Below are positions 11,240 through 21,612 of a stretch of 64,000 nt of DNA, in pieces. The stretch is from contig JALJCQ010000004.1 of the NCBI GenBank assembly GCA_023091665.1, positions 1,426,001 through 1,490,000 on the forward strand, read 5' to 3'. This stretch comes from Pythium myriotylum. Lineage: Eukaryota; Oomycota; Peronosporomycetes; Pythiales; Pythiaceae. The position numbers and the translations under genes were made by a program. The stretch's first letter is position 1. Every line of letters begins with the position of its first letter. Under the pieces are notes generated by a model that did not search any database, was not told the origin of the DNA, and saw only the letters and a list, made by a program, of their open reading frames with translations.

Positions 11240-11589
11240 GCGGTTACGGGGAGCGGCTCGAGGGGTACGCGGGGAGATGGGAAGGGGTTACGCTCGCGCT
11301 CGCCGCAGCGCAGCGTGGGGACGGCGTCGCGTCGCGTCATCTGCAGGCGAGCGCGGCGCCGCCAGCGCGCGGCCGCGGCTCCATGAGCCTCGCTCTCGAG
11401 GAGCCCTTCTTTCCTTTCGTGTCGGTAGTAGTATAGTAGTACAGTATTACTATTCGAAATATAACATCCCGGACGAAGTCCACCGCTGTTCGTGTGGATG
11501 GCGGGAAGAATCGGGGCATAAATTACTTCGCCTTCCGGGCCCCAGAAAGCCGAGAGGTCGTTGGGCTCGAAGATCGCAAGCGCGCGAGG
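11240..11589. promoter_or_regulatory. Divergent intergenic region between ankyrin gene and nucleotidyltransferase-transporter gene
   Basis: About 350 bp lie between the two predicted start codons. The middle, about 11400-11480, turns AT-rich (several TAGTA repeats and ATTCGAAATATAAC) between two strongly GC-rich coding starts, which is what a shared promoter would look like. An in-frame GTG at 11494 opens the + frame 32 codons earlier than the ATG at 11590, so part of this stretch could be 5' coding sequence or an upstream exon. No defined element was recognised. Confidence 0.4.
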
Positions 11590-14211
11590 ATGCAGGGCCG
11601 CGAGCGCCTGCAGCTGGACACGGAGGTGCCGTCGAGCGTCTACGCGCTCGACCTGCGCAAGCTGAGCGCCATCGCCGGCATCCCCGAGAGCGAGCTCGTG
11701 CGCCGCATGCAGTCGGAGGACGCCGTCGAGATGCAGGGCGTGATCGTCAACCGCGGGCAGGAAGTGCCCTTCGAGGCCGTCGGCAAGTCCCCCGACGAGG
11801 CCCCCGAGAGCGGGCCGTACGTCAAGGAAGTGCTCATCACCGCGGCCTCGAGCACCATGTGCCTCGAAGGCTCGGACACGCCCAAGTGCCTCATCCAGCT
11901 CGGCGAGTACACGCTCATCGAACACATCCTCGCGCAGCTCTTCGTCGCCGGCATGGAGCGCGTCGTGATCATCATCTCCCACTTTGGCCACGAAATCATG
12001 GAGCACGTCAAGGACTCGATCCTCTACCACAAGCTCAAGATCGAGTTCCTCAACCTCGGCGAGGAGACGCCCTACGGCCACGCGCGCACGCTGCTCTCGG
12101 CGCGCGAGATGTTCTCCAAGCCCTTCCTCATCCACACGGCCGACCACATCTTCGACAAGGCGATTATCACGCGCATGGCCTCCTTCGACCTCGAAGACTG
12201 CGTCGCCTGCGTGCTCGTCGACTCGGACAAGAAGAAACTCGTCGGACTGCCGCCGACCGCGGGCAAAGTGCAGCTCTACAAGGGCAACGTGATCCAGCGC
12301 ATCGGCCGGAATCTCAAGACCTTCGACGCGATTGACGCAGGTCTCTTTCTCACCACAGGCCGCATCTTCGCAGCGCTCGAGATGCTCGCGTACGAGAAAC
12401 CAAAGTTCTCGTTGGCCGAAGCGCTCAACGTGCTGCGCCCGTCCTACGGCTTGAAGTTTGCAGATGCGGCGGGTGACGTCTGGCTCAGTATCGAGACGCA
12501 GGCCCAGTACGACCGCATCGTCGAGAACGACCTCATCTCGTCCCTGTCACCATGGCCCGTGTTCGTCGCCAAGGATGTGACTGCTTTGCCTGACATCCCG
12601 GCTCCGCCTTCCAGCAAGAACGTCTTCCTTGCAGTGTCTGCTGCTGACGATGACTCGATGCTCCGGGCGTTGGACACGAACCACCGTGAAAGCCAAGTGT
12701 TTGAAGGGTTCGTTGTCGGCGTCAATCAACTGCAGGAGGTGATTCACGAGGAACCACTCGATGAAAACACGCCTCTGTTGCCCGTTCCAGCGTCACCGCG
12801 ATCCCACGGTGCTACTAGTCCGCGAATCAAGATTAAGAGGAGAAAAAGCTCATTCCTAGAGACCGCGGAGGAATCGTTCGTGCTTTCGATCCCGTTTGAG
12901 CAGCCGTCCGAGAAGGAGAATGGTGGAGCGGCTGTCGCGCCCCTCTCATCAGACCGCAACGCGTACTTGATTGAGCTGCCCAAGTCCGCGTCACTTCGAG
13001 TTGGGGATGCACAACAGTTTGTACTCGCCGTGCCTGGAAGCGACAAGGCCTACAAAAAGCCGAGCTTCATTCGTCAACTCTCCAATTTACCGTCAGACGT
13101 GAAGGACGTTGCAGTCGAAGCGCTCGAGCTCAAGAACGGTTCTCTCGCGTTGCAACTGCTGGTCAAACATCAGGTCCCCGTCATCGGCTACGTCCTCCTG
13201 CTTACGTCTCTGTTCACCATATCGTCCATGGGCGCGGCTTTAGATATGCAGAAGGGAGTGGATCCATTTCTCAAGCTCTTTTGGCGTTCGACGGCGTCTC
13301 TCCTAGTCTTTGTGCCTCTTGCAACCGTTGCGATCCTCGATCAAGGTCTCCCCAAGCTCACGACGCAGATGATGTTCCACTTTTTGGCATGCTGTCTAGG
13401 CTACGCCGTGTTCTTGATGACTTTCCTGTGGTCGCTGAGTCACACGTCGATTGGTCACGCCTACATTTTCAACAATTGCCACTCGCTGATCATGGTCATC
13501 GGTCGCTTGGCCGTCGGGCAATTCGTCTCACAGTATGAAGGCATTGGCACGGGTATCGGTATCATTGGTGGCGTCGTTACGACTCTTGACCATCCTCACC
13601 AAGCCAGTGTCACTGACTCATCAGTCGCACAGGTATCTCTCGCCGGTGATCTCGTTGCACTTATTGGCGCCGTTGGTGGAGTTGTGTACCTTCTCACGGC
13701 CAAGAAACTGCGTGAAAAAGTAGACGTGGTCGTACTCCTCTCGGGTGTGTTCATCATTACAGCGCTGCTGCATTTCCCAGTCTTCTCGATCTTGGAGATC
13801 CCGTTCGAGTTCTCCACTGACGACAAGATCGGGCTTTTCGGATGGGTCCAATCTACGCAAGTGCTCACAGAGCTGTACATTGTTGTCGTGTGTACGCTGA
13901 TCGGCACACTCGGTTACATCGCTGTGATGAAGTACTTCGATCCGATTGTGATCTCAGTCGTCATGTTGCTCGAGCCGGTGCTCGCGAACGCCATGGGCAT
14001 CGCAGTCGGCGTCGATCTCCTGCCGGGATGGTATACTTTCGCAGGAGCTGCGCTGATCACGCTGGGCACGATTCTCGTGGTCGTTTCAAATTCCTCGCAC
14101 ACCGAGTCAATTGACGCGACTGCGGCAATGCAGGCGACGACGGCTACGTTACCTAAACAGGCGTCATCCACAATGAACGCGGCGCTGAGAACACCTGCGC
14201 ACCTCGTGTAG
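11590..14211 (+). CDS. Sugar/alcohol-phosphate nucleotidyltransferase-like domain fused to EamA/DMT transporter
   Basis: Single exon, about 873 residues from the ATG at 11590. Residues about 50-320 resemble GT-A type NTP transferases and are closest in wording to inositol-1-phosphate or choline-phosphate cytidylyltransferases: PKCLIQLGEYTLIEHI (substrate loop), HTADHIFD (the metal-binding D of the DH[IV]F motif), and IGRNLKTFDAIDAGLFL. The usual nucleotide loop AAGxGxR is replaced by AASSTMCLEGS, so catalysis is doubtful. A Ser/Glu-rich linker with a basic patch (KIKRRKS) follows at about 420-520. The C-terminal 330 residues contain about ten hydrophobic helices of an EamA-type drug/metabolite transporter, including the end helix pair PIVISVVMLLEPVLANAMG. 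In bacteria LicC (cytidylyltransferase) and LicB (DMT-family choline permease) are separate neighbours, so a fused lipid-headgroup or sugar carrier is a reasonable inference. Substrate is unknown. Confidence 0.8.
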   Translation: MQGRERLQLDTEVPSSVYALDLRKLSAIAGIPESELVRRMQSEDAVEMQGVIVNRGQEVPFEAVGKSPDEAPESGPYVKEVLITAASSTMCLEGSDTPKCLIQLGEYTLIEHILAQLFVAGMERVVIIISHFGHEIMEHVKDSILYHKLKIEFLNLGEETPYGHARTLLSAREMFSKPFLIHTADHIFDKAIITRMASFDLEDCVACVLVDSDKKKLVGLPPTAGKVQLYKGNVIQRIGRNLKTFDAIDAGLFLTTGRIFAALEMLAYEKPKFSLAEALNVLRPSYGLKFADAAGDVWLSIETQAQYDRIVENDLISSLSPWPVFVAKDVTALPDIPAPPSSKNVFLAVSAADDDSMLRALDTNHRESQVFEGFVVGVNQLQEVIHEEPLDENTPLLPVPASPRSHGATSPRIKIKRRKSSFLETAEESFVLSIPFEQPSEKENGGAAVAPLSSDRNAYLIELPKSASLRVGDAQQFVLAVPGSDKAYKKPSFIRQLSNLPSDVKDVAVEALELKNGSLALQLLVKHQVPVIGYVLLLTSLFTISSMGAALDMQKGVDPFLKLFWRSTASLLVFVPLATVAILDQGLPKLTTQMMFHFLACCLGYAVFLMTFLWSLSHTSIGHAYIFNNCHSLIMVIGRLAVGQFVSQYEGIGTGIGIIGGVVTTLDHPHQASVTDSSVAQVSLAGDLVALIGAVGGVVYLLTAKKLREKVDVVVLLSGVFIITALLHFPVFSILEIPFEFSTDDKIGLFGWVQSTQVLTELYIVVVCTLIGTLGYIAVMKYFDPIVISVVMLLEPVLANAMGIAVGVDLLPGWYTFAGAALITLGTILVVVSNSSHTESIDATAAMQATTATLPKQASSTMNAALRTPAHLV

Positions 14212-14359
14212 AAGAAGCCGCCCTCTGTGAGAGGCGTACGCTTTCAGTATCCTCTATATTGCATTTGTAAGCTTGATCAGAAACAGACAATGCGACCTCG
14301 CATATCCCACAATTTCCATTAGTTTCCATAGAGCAGTATGAGCATACGAGGTTCTCTTC

Positions 14360-15394
14360 TCAGGAGAGGGTCTGCGCCAGCAGCGTATCGACATCGCCAG
14401 CTGCCACGCCTGCGTCCATCAACTTCTTGCGGGCAAGCACGCGCTGCACAGCGAGCTCAAGCCTCGCTGCCTCGATCTCGTACCGCAGCTTTTCGCACTC
14501 TAGTTTGTTGCGCTCCTCGTCAAGCTGGAAGCGCTTACGGTCACGGTCTTCGCGCGCCGCATCCAGCAGCATGCGCTGCGTGTTCTCAAAGCTGGCAAAA
14601 TTGTTCGACGCCATCATCACGGATGGCGCTTGCGCGCCGGGTGTCGAGACCGGGGCGGCTGCAGCGGTCGATGCCGAGGCCAGCAAGGGCTGCGTGCTGT
14701 TCACCATCTTGCGCTTGCGTCCGTTCGCGGCCATCGATGCATCATGACCATTCTCACTCGCGGTGTCCATGGCCGAGTCTTCCTCGCCAAGCGAGTCGCC
14801 GTCTCGCTGGGCTTCTCCGCTGGTTCGCCGCGACGCTGTTGCCGAGGACCCGGAGAACGTTCGGTTATACGGACGCCGCGCGCGCGGCTGGTGCGTCGGC
14901 TGCCGCATGATCGCCGAGAGCACGTGGAAGTACCGGCAGAGCCGCAGGACTTGCACCTCGGCGTGGTGCGCAGGATGGGAGCTGTTGGTCGTGACGCCGT
15001 CGGGGTTGGTGGCCGCCGCGGCTTCGGGCGGAGGCAGCTCCGGGAGCTGTCCGTCCTCGAAGCCGTTCTGCACGAGCCAGGCGACGGCGGCGTCGTAGGA
15101 TCGCTCGAGCTCGCTGATTTGCGTGCGGATGTTGGCGTTCTCGCGGTGCGTGATGCCGTGCTTCTTCATGACGGCGTTGATCTCGGTGCAGAGCTTCTCG
15201 CGCGTCTCGCCGAACTGGGCCTTGCCGTCGCGCCAGCGCTCGTAGTTGCCGGGCGCCGTGAGCCACTCGAGCAGCACGCCGATGGACGTCTTGCCGTCGG
15301 GCGTGACGTTGTCGCTGTCCCAGAGGATCCGCTGCTTGCGGCTGCGCGCATTGCGAGCCTTGGCACCGCTCGCATCTGCCGGCAGCTCGGCCAT
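14360..15394 (-). CDS. Coiled-coil protein with a Trp-rich helical N-terminal domain, function unknown
   Basis: Single exon, 344 residues from the ATG at 15394 (MAELPADASG). The frame stays open upstream to another ATG at 15484, but the protein looks natural from the inner one. Residues about 20-110 form a compact domain with spaced aromatics: ILWDSDN, LLEWLTAPGNYERWR, then AVAWLVQNGF. The pattern is like helix-turn-helix or trihelix-type domains that I associate with expanded oomycete families, possibly DNA-binding; this is inference. A low-complexity Ala/Ser/Pro middle holds a basic patch GRKRKMV (possible nuclear signal). The last 75 residues are a charged coiled coil (REDRDRKRFQLDEERNKLE) ending in LLAQTLS. 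The gene converges on the transporter gene with 148 bp between stops. A 14-bp perfect palindrome lies about 20 bp upstream of the ATG. Confidence 0.75.
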   Translation of the reverse strand: MAELPADASGAKARNARSRKQRILWDSDNVTPDGKTSIGVLLEWLTAPGNYERWRDGKAQFGETREKLCTEINAVMKKHGITHRENANIRTQISELERSYDAAVAWLVQNGFEDGQLPELPPPEAAAATNPDGVTTNSSHPAHHAEVQVLRLCRYFHVLSAIMRQPTHQPRARRPYNRTFSGSSATASRRTSGEAQRDGDSLGEEDSAMDTASENGHDASMAANGRKRKMVNSTQPLLASASTAAAAPVSTPGAQAPSVMMASNNFASFENTQRMLLDAAREDRDRKRFQLDEERNKLECEKLRYEIEAARLELAVQRVLARKKLMDAGVAAGDVDTLLAQTLS

Positions 15395-15412
15395 GGCCTG
15401 ATTCAATTCAAA

Positions 15413-15426
15413 TTTCAAGCTTGAAA
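15413..15426. promoter_or_regulatory. Perfect 14-bp palindrome TTTCAAGCTTGAAA upstream of a start codon
   Basis: The sequence equals its own reverse complement and lies 19 bp 5' of the ATG at 15394 on the minus strand, inside an AT-rich stretch with further GATTCAA-like words (15402, 15449). The core TTCAA-NN-TTGAA recurs in the DDB1/VPS39 promoter. The HindIII-like centre may be chance; no binding factor is known to me. Confidence 0.35.
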
Positions 15427-15853
15427 ATACGGGCGAGGAGATCCATTCAGATTCAAATGCAGTGGTTCGATTGGTAGAAAACAAAGCTCAATTCAGGGGA
15501 TACCGAAACCAAGCTTGCACACGTCGCACATCGAACCCTGGCCATTTCGACCTCTTTCGCTAGAACCGTGGCCGGCGTTCTCGCGCCCCCACCTTCGTCT
15601 CTTACGAGAGATCGCTCGCTCGCTTCTCTTGGTCGCTCGTATCGCCGCATAGATGCGCTGGGGGGTTCGGCAGGCAGCATGTCCCCTTGGGACGTGGAGG
15701 ATGACAAGCGCAGTGTCGACTTCAGCGCTTGCACTTTCCACTTTCACCCAATCACAGAATTAAATGCCAGTCATTAGCATTCGGTTGGTGGAAATAGAGG
15801 CGCTGCGCTTCTGAGAAGCCGCTTCTTGTTGACACATCACTAGCCAATCGACC

Positions 15854-17307
15854 ATGATGGCGATGGAGCCCGGCGACGTGGACGACGGCTTCGAGCGCGC
15901 GCAGCAGCAGGCGCTGGAGATGCTCTTCCAGCAGTGCGTCGACGAGATCTACGCCGGCGAGAACACGACGCTCGCGACCACGGGCGGAGACGGACTCGTC
16001 GTCTCTGACAGCGACGCCGCCTCGTTCATGGACTTTCTCGCGCAGGCCTGCGAGGACGCGAGCGACAAGCTGCAGGAAGTCTCGCCCAGCGACGTCGCCT
16101 CCATGCTCGCCGATGCCGTCGCCGCCACGCAGCAGAGCCTGCGCGACGTGCAAAGCAGCCTCAATGGGCTTCTTGCTGATCCAGAGAAGATGCAAACGCT
16201 GACGCAGCAGTTCGACGAAGCCGACGAGCAGCTCAAGCAGCTCAAGCTTGCACACGCGGCGGAGCAGGCGCTGTTGACGGGTGAAACGCTCCCACTTGAG
16301 GAGACCATGCCCCAGCCGCCAGAACAGCAGCTTGCGAACGTGTCGAACGAAGAGTCGCTACGCAACGTCATGATGTTTGCAGACAACATGTGCACGGTGC
16401 TGAACAACGCGTTGTCGACGATCACCAAAGACGAATACGAGCTCGCGGCACGCCTTTCGTTGGATATCGCGCAGAAGCTGCTCGAGGTATGGAGCTTGTT
16501 GGGTTGCTTGCGTTTCGAACTGATTCCACTGACCCATCCAATCGTAGGCCGGTCAGTCATTATTCATGTCTATTGGCGACGATATTACTGCGAAAGGAGA
16601 CAGATCGGACCGCATCACGATCGAGGAGCTGACAGAAGATGACAGCGCCACCATGGACGACAAGGTTGATGCAGCTCCCAAAAGAGAAAGCATCGCTGCC
16701 AAACGTATGCGGCAGAAGCGTGAGCAACGAAAGCAAGCAGCAGCTATGCGAACGTTTGTGATGGGCCTTGCAGAAAAGGCTCAGAAAGATGCGACTGACC
16801 ACCCGGTGGCCGCGGCTGCTATCGGTCTCGTGACGTTGCCGTTCATCGGTCTTGCGGTGCGTGCGACTCGTTTGCTACCAAAGTTACCATTTGTTAAGTA
16901 TTTGTGTTTTCTAGATTCCAGTAGCGAGTATGGTGGGTTTAGCTCTTGTGTTGGAGAAGTACTACCCGGAGCATACCTCTCTCACACTGGAGATGTTCGG
17001 AAACTTTGTCCAGGTAGGCGCACTGTAGGGTTGTGAATTTGCTGCACTGAAGCTAATGATTGTGTTTGTATAGATGGCCAAGCTATGGCTACTTCTCGTG
17101 AAGATCAGTGCACGGCAGCTTGCGAGTGTCGCCAAACAGTGCCTCATCTCGTGGCATGACCATGCGGCACAGCACGGATACGTTGCCACAGGCATGGAGC
17201 TTGTGTCCACAGGTTGCTCGCTTAGTTGGCTATGCCTTTCCTATCTCGGCAATAGCGTCGTCAACTATGCACGCCCTACCGCCACCCCAAGCAAATCTGG
17301 AGGCTAG
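15854..17307 (+). CDS. Multi-exon protein with acidic N-terminus and one hydrophobic segment, unknown function
   Basis: Starts MMAMEPGDVDDG at 15854. Predicted introns are 16487-16555 (GTATGG...GGTCAG), about 16894-16914 to the TTCTAG acceptor, and about 17014-17073 (GTAGGC...TATAG); each joins frames cleanly, e.g. QKLLE to SLFMSIGDD. The first 210 residues are acidic and glutamine-rich helices. Then come a basic helix (AAKRMRQKREQRKQ) and a hydrophobic stretch HPVAAAAIGLVTLPFIGLAV that could be a membrane segment. The last exon reads MAKLWLLLVKISARQLASVAKQ. The 3' end is unsure: the frame stops at 17307, but a neighbouring frame reads on sensibly to 17335, 40 bp before the next ATG, so this and the following gene may be one. 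No family recognised. Confidence 0.55.
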
Positions 17308-17375
17308 TAGCATGGGTTTGATGGTCGTACCGTAGTAACTTATAAAAACAAGCAAATTTTATAATTAGCCCAACC

Positions 17376-18376
17376 ATGCAAGCTGGCGATGTGAGTGCTC
17401 TGATGAACATGGGAGCGAAGCAAAGTAAACTGAAGAAAGAGATTGAGGCTCTGAAAGCCGATGCCGTAGCAACCGCAAACAAGCACAAGGAAGACGTAGA
17501 GGCACTTCGTGGAGAGAAGCGGATGCTCGAGTTCAAGCTTCAAGCGCTTCAAGAGATGGTACGATTCTAGCCAAAAACAGAGAGTCCGTCAATCGACTAA
17601 TTGACGAGTAGGCAGCAAAAGCACAGATCGAAGCAGAAACAGCGACTCAACTGGCAGTTGTAAACGAAGAAAAGATGAAGGCATTGAAATGGGAGCTCGT
17701 GCGCCGTCTCACGGCACCTTCAAACATATCTCTACCAGTGTCTTCCTCGCATTCAACGCTTACGAGCGCAAGTTCCATCCCGCGCATACCCGTGACCTGG
17801 AAACTTAAAGATGGAGTCACGTTGCATCGATCCAACACGTCAGCCACGGTAAACCGAGCACTGAGAAAACAAGATCAATTGTTCTCAACTTCGTCTGAGA
17901 AAGTTCTCAGTCGAGATTCCCACCAGTTCACCCAAGAGAAGATGAGGATACCAAAACCTACACCGACCTCAGTTACTGGTGACTTAGATTTGTCTAGCCG
18001 AATCCCCAGCAATCAACTCGAGGCATCTGACGCGAAGAACCCAGCAAATGCAGAATCGATTCCGAACAAACAGGTAAACAACGACTTCGACAAGTTTGCA
18101 CCTGTGAAACGTCGTAGCTCCACAAAGGACGTATTGAATCCGACTGCAGACGCACAGGCAAAAAGTGTGCACCGAGTCGAGAGCTTCTCCAAAGGAGGCG
18201 AGTCCACTTCAAGTGATTGCGAAAGTGAGAGAGGCCGGGAGTCCTCAAGCAAGGACGAAGCCGAGCCATCGAGGATTGTTGCTCGCCGCGACTTCCTGGG
18301 GCTAACGAAAGGAAGTGGCTCGACGATCGCTACAGCGGACCATGTTCTAGCGCTTTCAGATGATGAAGAAGATTGA
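17376..18376 (+). CDS. Coiled-coil protein with Ser-rich tail, two exons, unknown function
   Basis: Exon 1 (MQAGDVSALMNMG) is a heptad-rich coiled coil up to ALQEM. A short intron follows (GTACGATTCTAG... to ...GACGAGTAG, about 17557-17612), and exon 2 resumes in frame as AAKAQIEAETATQLAVV. After about residue 90 the protein becomes low-complexity, rich in Ser, Lys and Asp, and closes with the acidic string LALSDDEED. It contains SSTKD and SKDEAEPSR patches that look like kinase targets. Nothing catalytic is visible. The ATG follows the previous gene's last stop by about 40-70 bp and shares its strand, so it may be the 3' part of that gene rather than a separate one. Function unknown. Confidence 0.6.
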
Positions 18377-18551
18377 GTTTATCATGAATAGAACAGAGCT
18401 CAATGTTGGTGCAAGACCAGGTTTAGGTCATTCTAACTGCAGTGTCTCGTGATTGGCTGTCGTGTGCTCTTGTACGAGATGAAAGTGTTTATCCCCTACA
18501 AGAGATCAGCGGAGCTCCCGGAATTCGAGCGACTCGGTGAATGGATCGGCC

Positions 18552-19993
18552 ATGAGCAAGCTCGCGAAGGCGGCGTCGCTGCACCTCAAGGGCGTGATCG
18601 TCGAGTACGACGCGCTCTGCAGCACGCTCATTGGCCGCTCGGCCGCGGAGCAGGCGGAGCAGCGGCGGCGCGCGGACGCGCAGCACGCCAAGGAGGAGCG
18701 CGAGCGCGCGGCGCAGGGCGTCGGCCTCTTCTCCAAGATGGTCTCTGGCATGTTCGTGAGCGACGTGCGCTCGATGCTCAAGGACCTGAACCAGGACTCG
18801 ACGGGCAAGCCGTGGGTCGTGAAGGACCGCTTGGAGAGCATGCTGCAAGGACTGCCGGCAGAAGGTGGCGTGAGGGCTCCGACCCGTACACTCGCAATGA
18901 GCGTTGACCGATCGTTGCCCATGACTAGTGCTGGATCGAGTGACGGGTAAAAAGGCAGCGAATGCTGCGTCTGGGAAATCGGAAGAAGAGATATACTTGG
19001 AGAAGCAGCTCGCGTCGGCGACAGCGGAGATTGAGCGCGCCAAACAACAGCGAGCGAGCGAGAAAGACGCCTTGCTCCAGCGGCGAGCGGCTGGAGAAGG
19101 ATCGAGCTCTGTCCGCGATAAGTATATGGATAAACTCAACAAAATCAAAGCCAAAGCAAAGTCAAGAGACCCCAACCAAGCCATGGCTGCGTTTTCAGGT
19201 GTATCGCCTGAAGTCGAGGCGGCAACTCCCGTCAAGGGATTGACCACATGGCTTGTGCACGAAGGCGCGAATGAAGTCATGGTAAGCCGCACTCATCCCG
19301 GATTCGCAGTAGAATACGCTAAAGATACTGACTGCGATTGTGCGCAGAGCTACTCAACGATGCGTGGGCTCGCAAAGGCAATCACCCCTCCGCAGTCTGA
19401 CCTCCAAGCTGTAAGTTCGAGATGATACTGTTCATTGATTATTCGTAGAAGTCTCAGATTGGTGTCGTTGGAACAGGAAGAATTCCAGTTGTTTTGCAAG
19501 GAAGTGAGTGCTGCGCTCAAGGAGATGAAATGGCTATAACAACAAAATGCTGATGACCGTGTGTGCTTCGAAGATGGCAGATCAGTTCGACTATTTCATG
19601 ACTCCTGAGCAATATGCCAAATTGCCAGACCCGGCTGCCTTTCACGAGGTGCTGAAGGGTCTAGACCTCAAGCCACTCGAAGTCTTGGTGGGTTTACAAT
19701 CTGCAGATCCCAACCTGCCTACTTCTAATTGTAGTGAACTCTAGGTCATTGCTCGTCACCCCACGACGATACGAGCAGCGAGGTAAGAGGAATGCTAACC
19801 AGATTCCTTCAAACCCAAACTAACGCGAATCCTTTTCTTTCGTAGAGCTGCCGGAGCCTACACGTGCCATTACCGCAAGTCGGAGAGTGAGATCCCGAAC
19901 CACAGCGCGGACTATCAACTGGTCGGTCTCAAGGACTTTCAGTACATCATCGAAGACTTTAATGGCATTTCTTACAGAGGCCGAATCCCATGA
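18552..19993 (+). CDS. Multi-exon protein with helical N-terminus and conserved-looking C-terminal globular domain, unknown
   Basis: Start MSKLAKAASLHLKG at 18552; stop at 19993. Frame-keeping introns were placed at about 18857-18927 (joins LPAE to VLDRVTGKK), after GANEVM (GTAAGC...GCGCAG), after SDLQA (GTAAGT...TCGTAG), after VVLQG (GTGAGT...GGCAG, joining NQFDYFMTPEQ), after LKPLEVL (GTGGGT...CTCTAG) and after TIRAAR (GTAAGA...TCGTAG). The N-terminal half is charged helix (EEIYLEKQLASATAEIERAK). The C-terminal part reads VIARHPTTIRAARAAGAYTC and LKDFQYIIEDFNGISYRGR. That layout recalls the last motifs of HAD-like phosphatases (an address loop followed by an AAxxAG helix), but the nucleophile motif is not visible, so this is only a weak hint. 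Seven small exons in 1.4 kb. Confidence 0.6.
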
Positions 19994-20064
19994 ATGATTA
20001 TCACCCGGGTCCGATTGTACATACATGTTTCGACATTGATTCACGCTCTGCTGATTCAAGCCTT

Positions 20065-21477
20065 CTACATGGAGGCGGCTCGCGCTGGGATCAGCCGACC
20101 AAGGTACTCGATTGCAAAGAACTGAGCGTTATTGGTGCGCACTGCAGTTTCGGCAAGATCGCTCGCGTCTATGTCGTCTTGAAGTAACTGATTTCCGTGT
20201 GTGAGTCAGCCAGTTGAAGAACTTGAAAGGAAGAAGAACTGACCTGTACACCCGACAGTTTGGTGGTCTTCGAGTCGAAATATAGCCGTGCTGAATGAGT
20301 TTTCAGGAAGCTAAGCTCCATGAACTCGTTTGTGATCTGCGTGATGTCAATACCCGTGAGGGTTGCGAGGAGCTGACTCATGTTCTGATACCTGCGCGAC
20401 GATAACCCCACCAACTGGATGAGTTTCAAATGCACGCACCATTTACCACCACACCAACGCAGGGAGGCGTACCACTCCTTCATATGCTCAAGTGCGGCGC
20501 ACTCCTCCTCGCGCTGCTTCGTAAGCAGGTCTCGGCTCCGAATGTCGTTCTACGCATGCCAACACTTTTGAGTGCCCAGTCAACTTCGGTTTCACGACGT
20601 GAGCGTACCTCCTTCTCCAACCTGCTGATCTTCTCGGTAGTCTGCTTAACACGCGTGGACAGGTCGACTTTCTTCTCTTCCAACCTCTTCTGCTTCTCGT
20701 GGAGCTCTTGTATCTCGCGGGTCTGAGTCTCAAGGATACGTGTGCAGTCTTCCTCGTTGTTGATCATCATGCCGGTGGCCATTTGAATCGTGGCTTTGCG
20801 TTGGGCGTTTCGCTTCTGGAGCTCCTTCCATTCGGCCTTCAGCTTTTCTAACTCACTCTCAAACTCCGGGCGACTTTGTTCACGCTTTGCAACATTTTCC
20901 TTTTCTATCGTCCACGTCACGTGAGAAGAAGCACGCATCTCGTACTCGATACAAGTGGACTCACCCCGATCAACCTCCTCCAAAAGCTCGCCTATTTTGG
21001 CAATGTGGAGACGGCGTTCTGTCACTGCTGCATCTAACTCCGCGCGCCTCTTCCGGTATTCAGCCTGCACGCGTTCTTGCGCCCCGAGCATGGCGCGCAG
21101 GTCGTCCTCGCGCTGGACATTGGAGAGTTTCTCCATGAGATCCTGAAGCGTCTGCTTCTCGACATACTCATGTTGAAGCTCGTCGATCTTACTCTGCGCA
21201 ATACCAGAGACGTTTTCTCATCAGCTGCGCTTCACTTTGGCTTCCAAGCGAGCTCGAGCGGCCTCACCTGCAGCGAGGAGATCTCCTCGAACTCTTTCGC
21301 GCCAAACTGCGCGACGACTTTGTTGGCGTACAGCTTGTCGAGATCACCGCGGAGGGCGCTACAAATCCACACACATCTCCATAAGGTGAGAATGTAGCTC
21401 TTGAGCAGCTCCACTGCGGCTAAAACGTACGCGGTCGCCCGTCCAGGCGTCACCGGCGCCACGTCGTCCGCCGCCAT
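20065..21477 (-). CDS. Long coiled-coil protein with small C-terminal globular domain (kinetochore-like layout)
   Basis: Start MAADDVAPVTPGRAT at 21477. Predicted introns join LQ to SKIDELQHEYVEK (about 21268-21195), RLEKE to NDIRSRDLLTKQ (GTACGC donor near 20609), ASLR to WYQNMSQLL, and LSGVQ to LLQDDIDASD; the stop is at 20065. Residues about 70-300 are an almost uninterrupted coiled coil. The last 100 residues are compact (LLATLTGIDITQITNEFMEL, ARLYFDSKTTKLSGVQ, FFAIEYLGRLI). A coiled coil ending in a small RWD-like domain, introduced by a W-Y-x-x-M helix, is how several kinetochore proteins (KNL1/Spc7, Spc24/25) are built. This is inference from shape, not from a family match. It is divergent from the ZU5 gene with about 135 bp between starts. 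Confidence 0.6.
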
Positions 21478-21612
21478 TTTCCTGGCCAGCTCAACTTCGT
21501 TTGAATCGAGTGATGGAAACCTCTTCTAACTCATACCATATAACAAAGGTACCTCAGACTCAGACCGAGGGATCTTAAAGAGCTTCGGTCTCAACTACTC
21601 GATCGGTCGGAG

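Noticed and set aside
10475..12335. Long Arg/Ala/Pro-rich open frames opposite or beside the ankyrin and transporter genes
   Set aside because: They follow from very GC-rich coding sequence on the other strand or frame, have no domain, and overlap well-supported genes.
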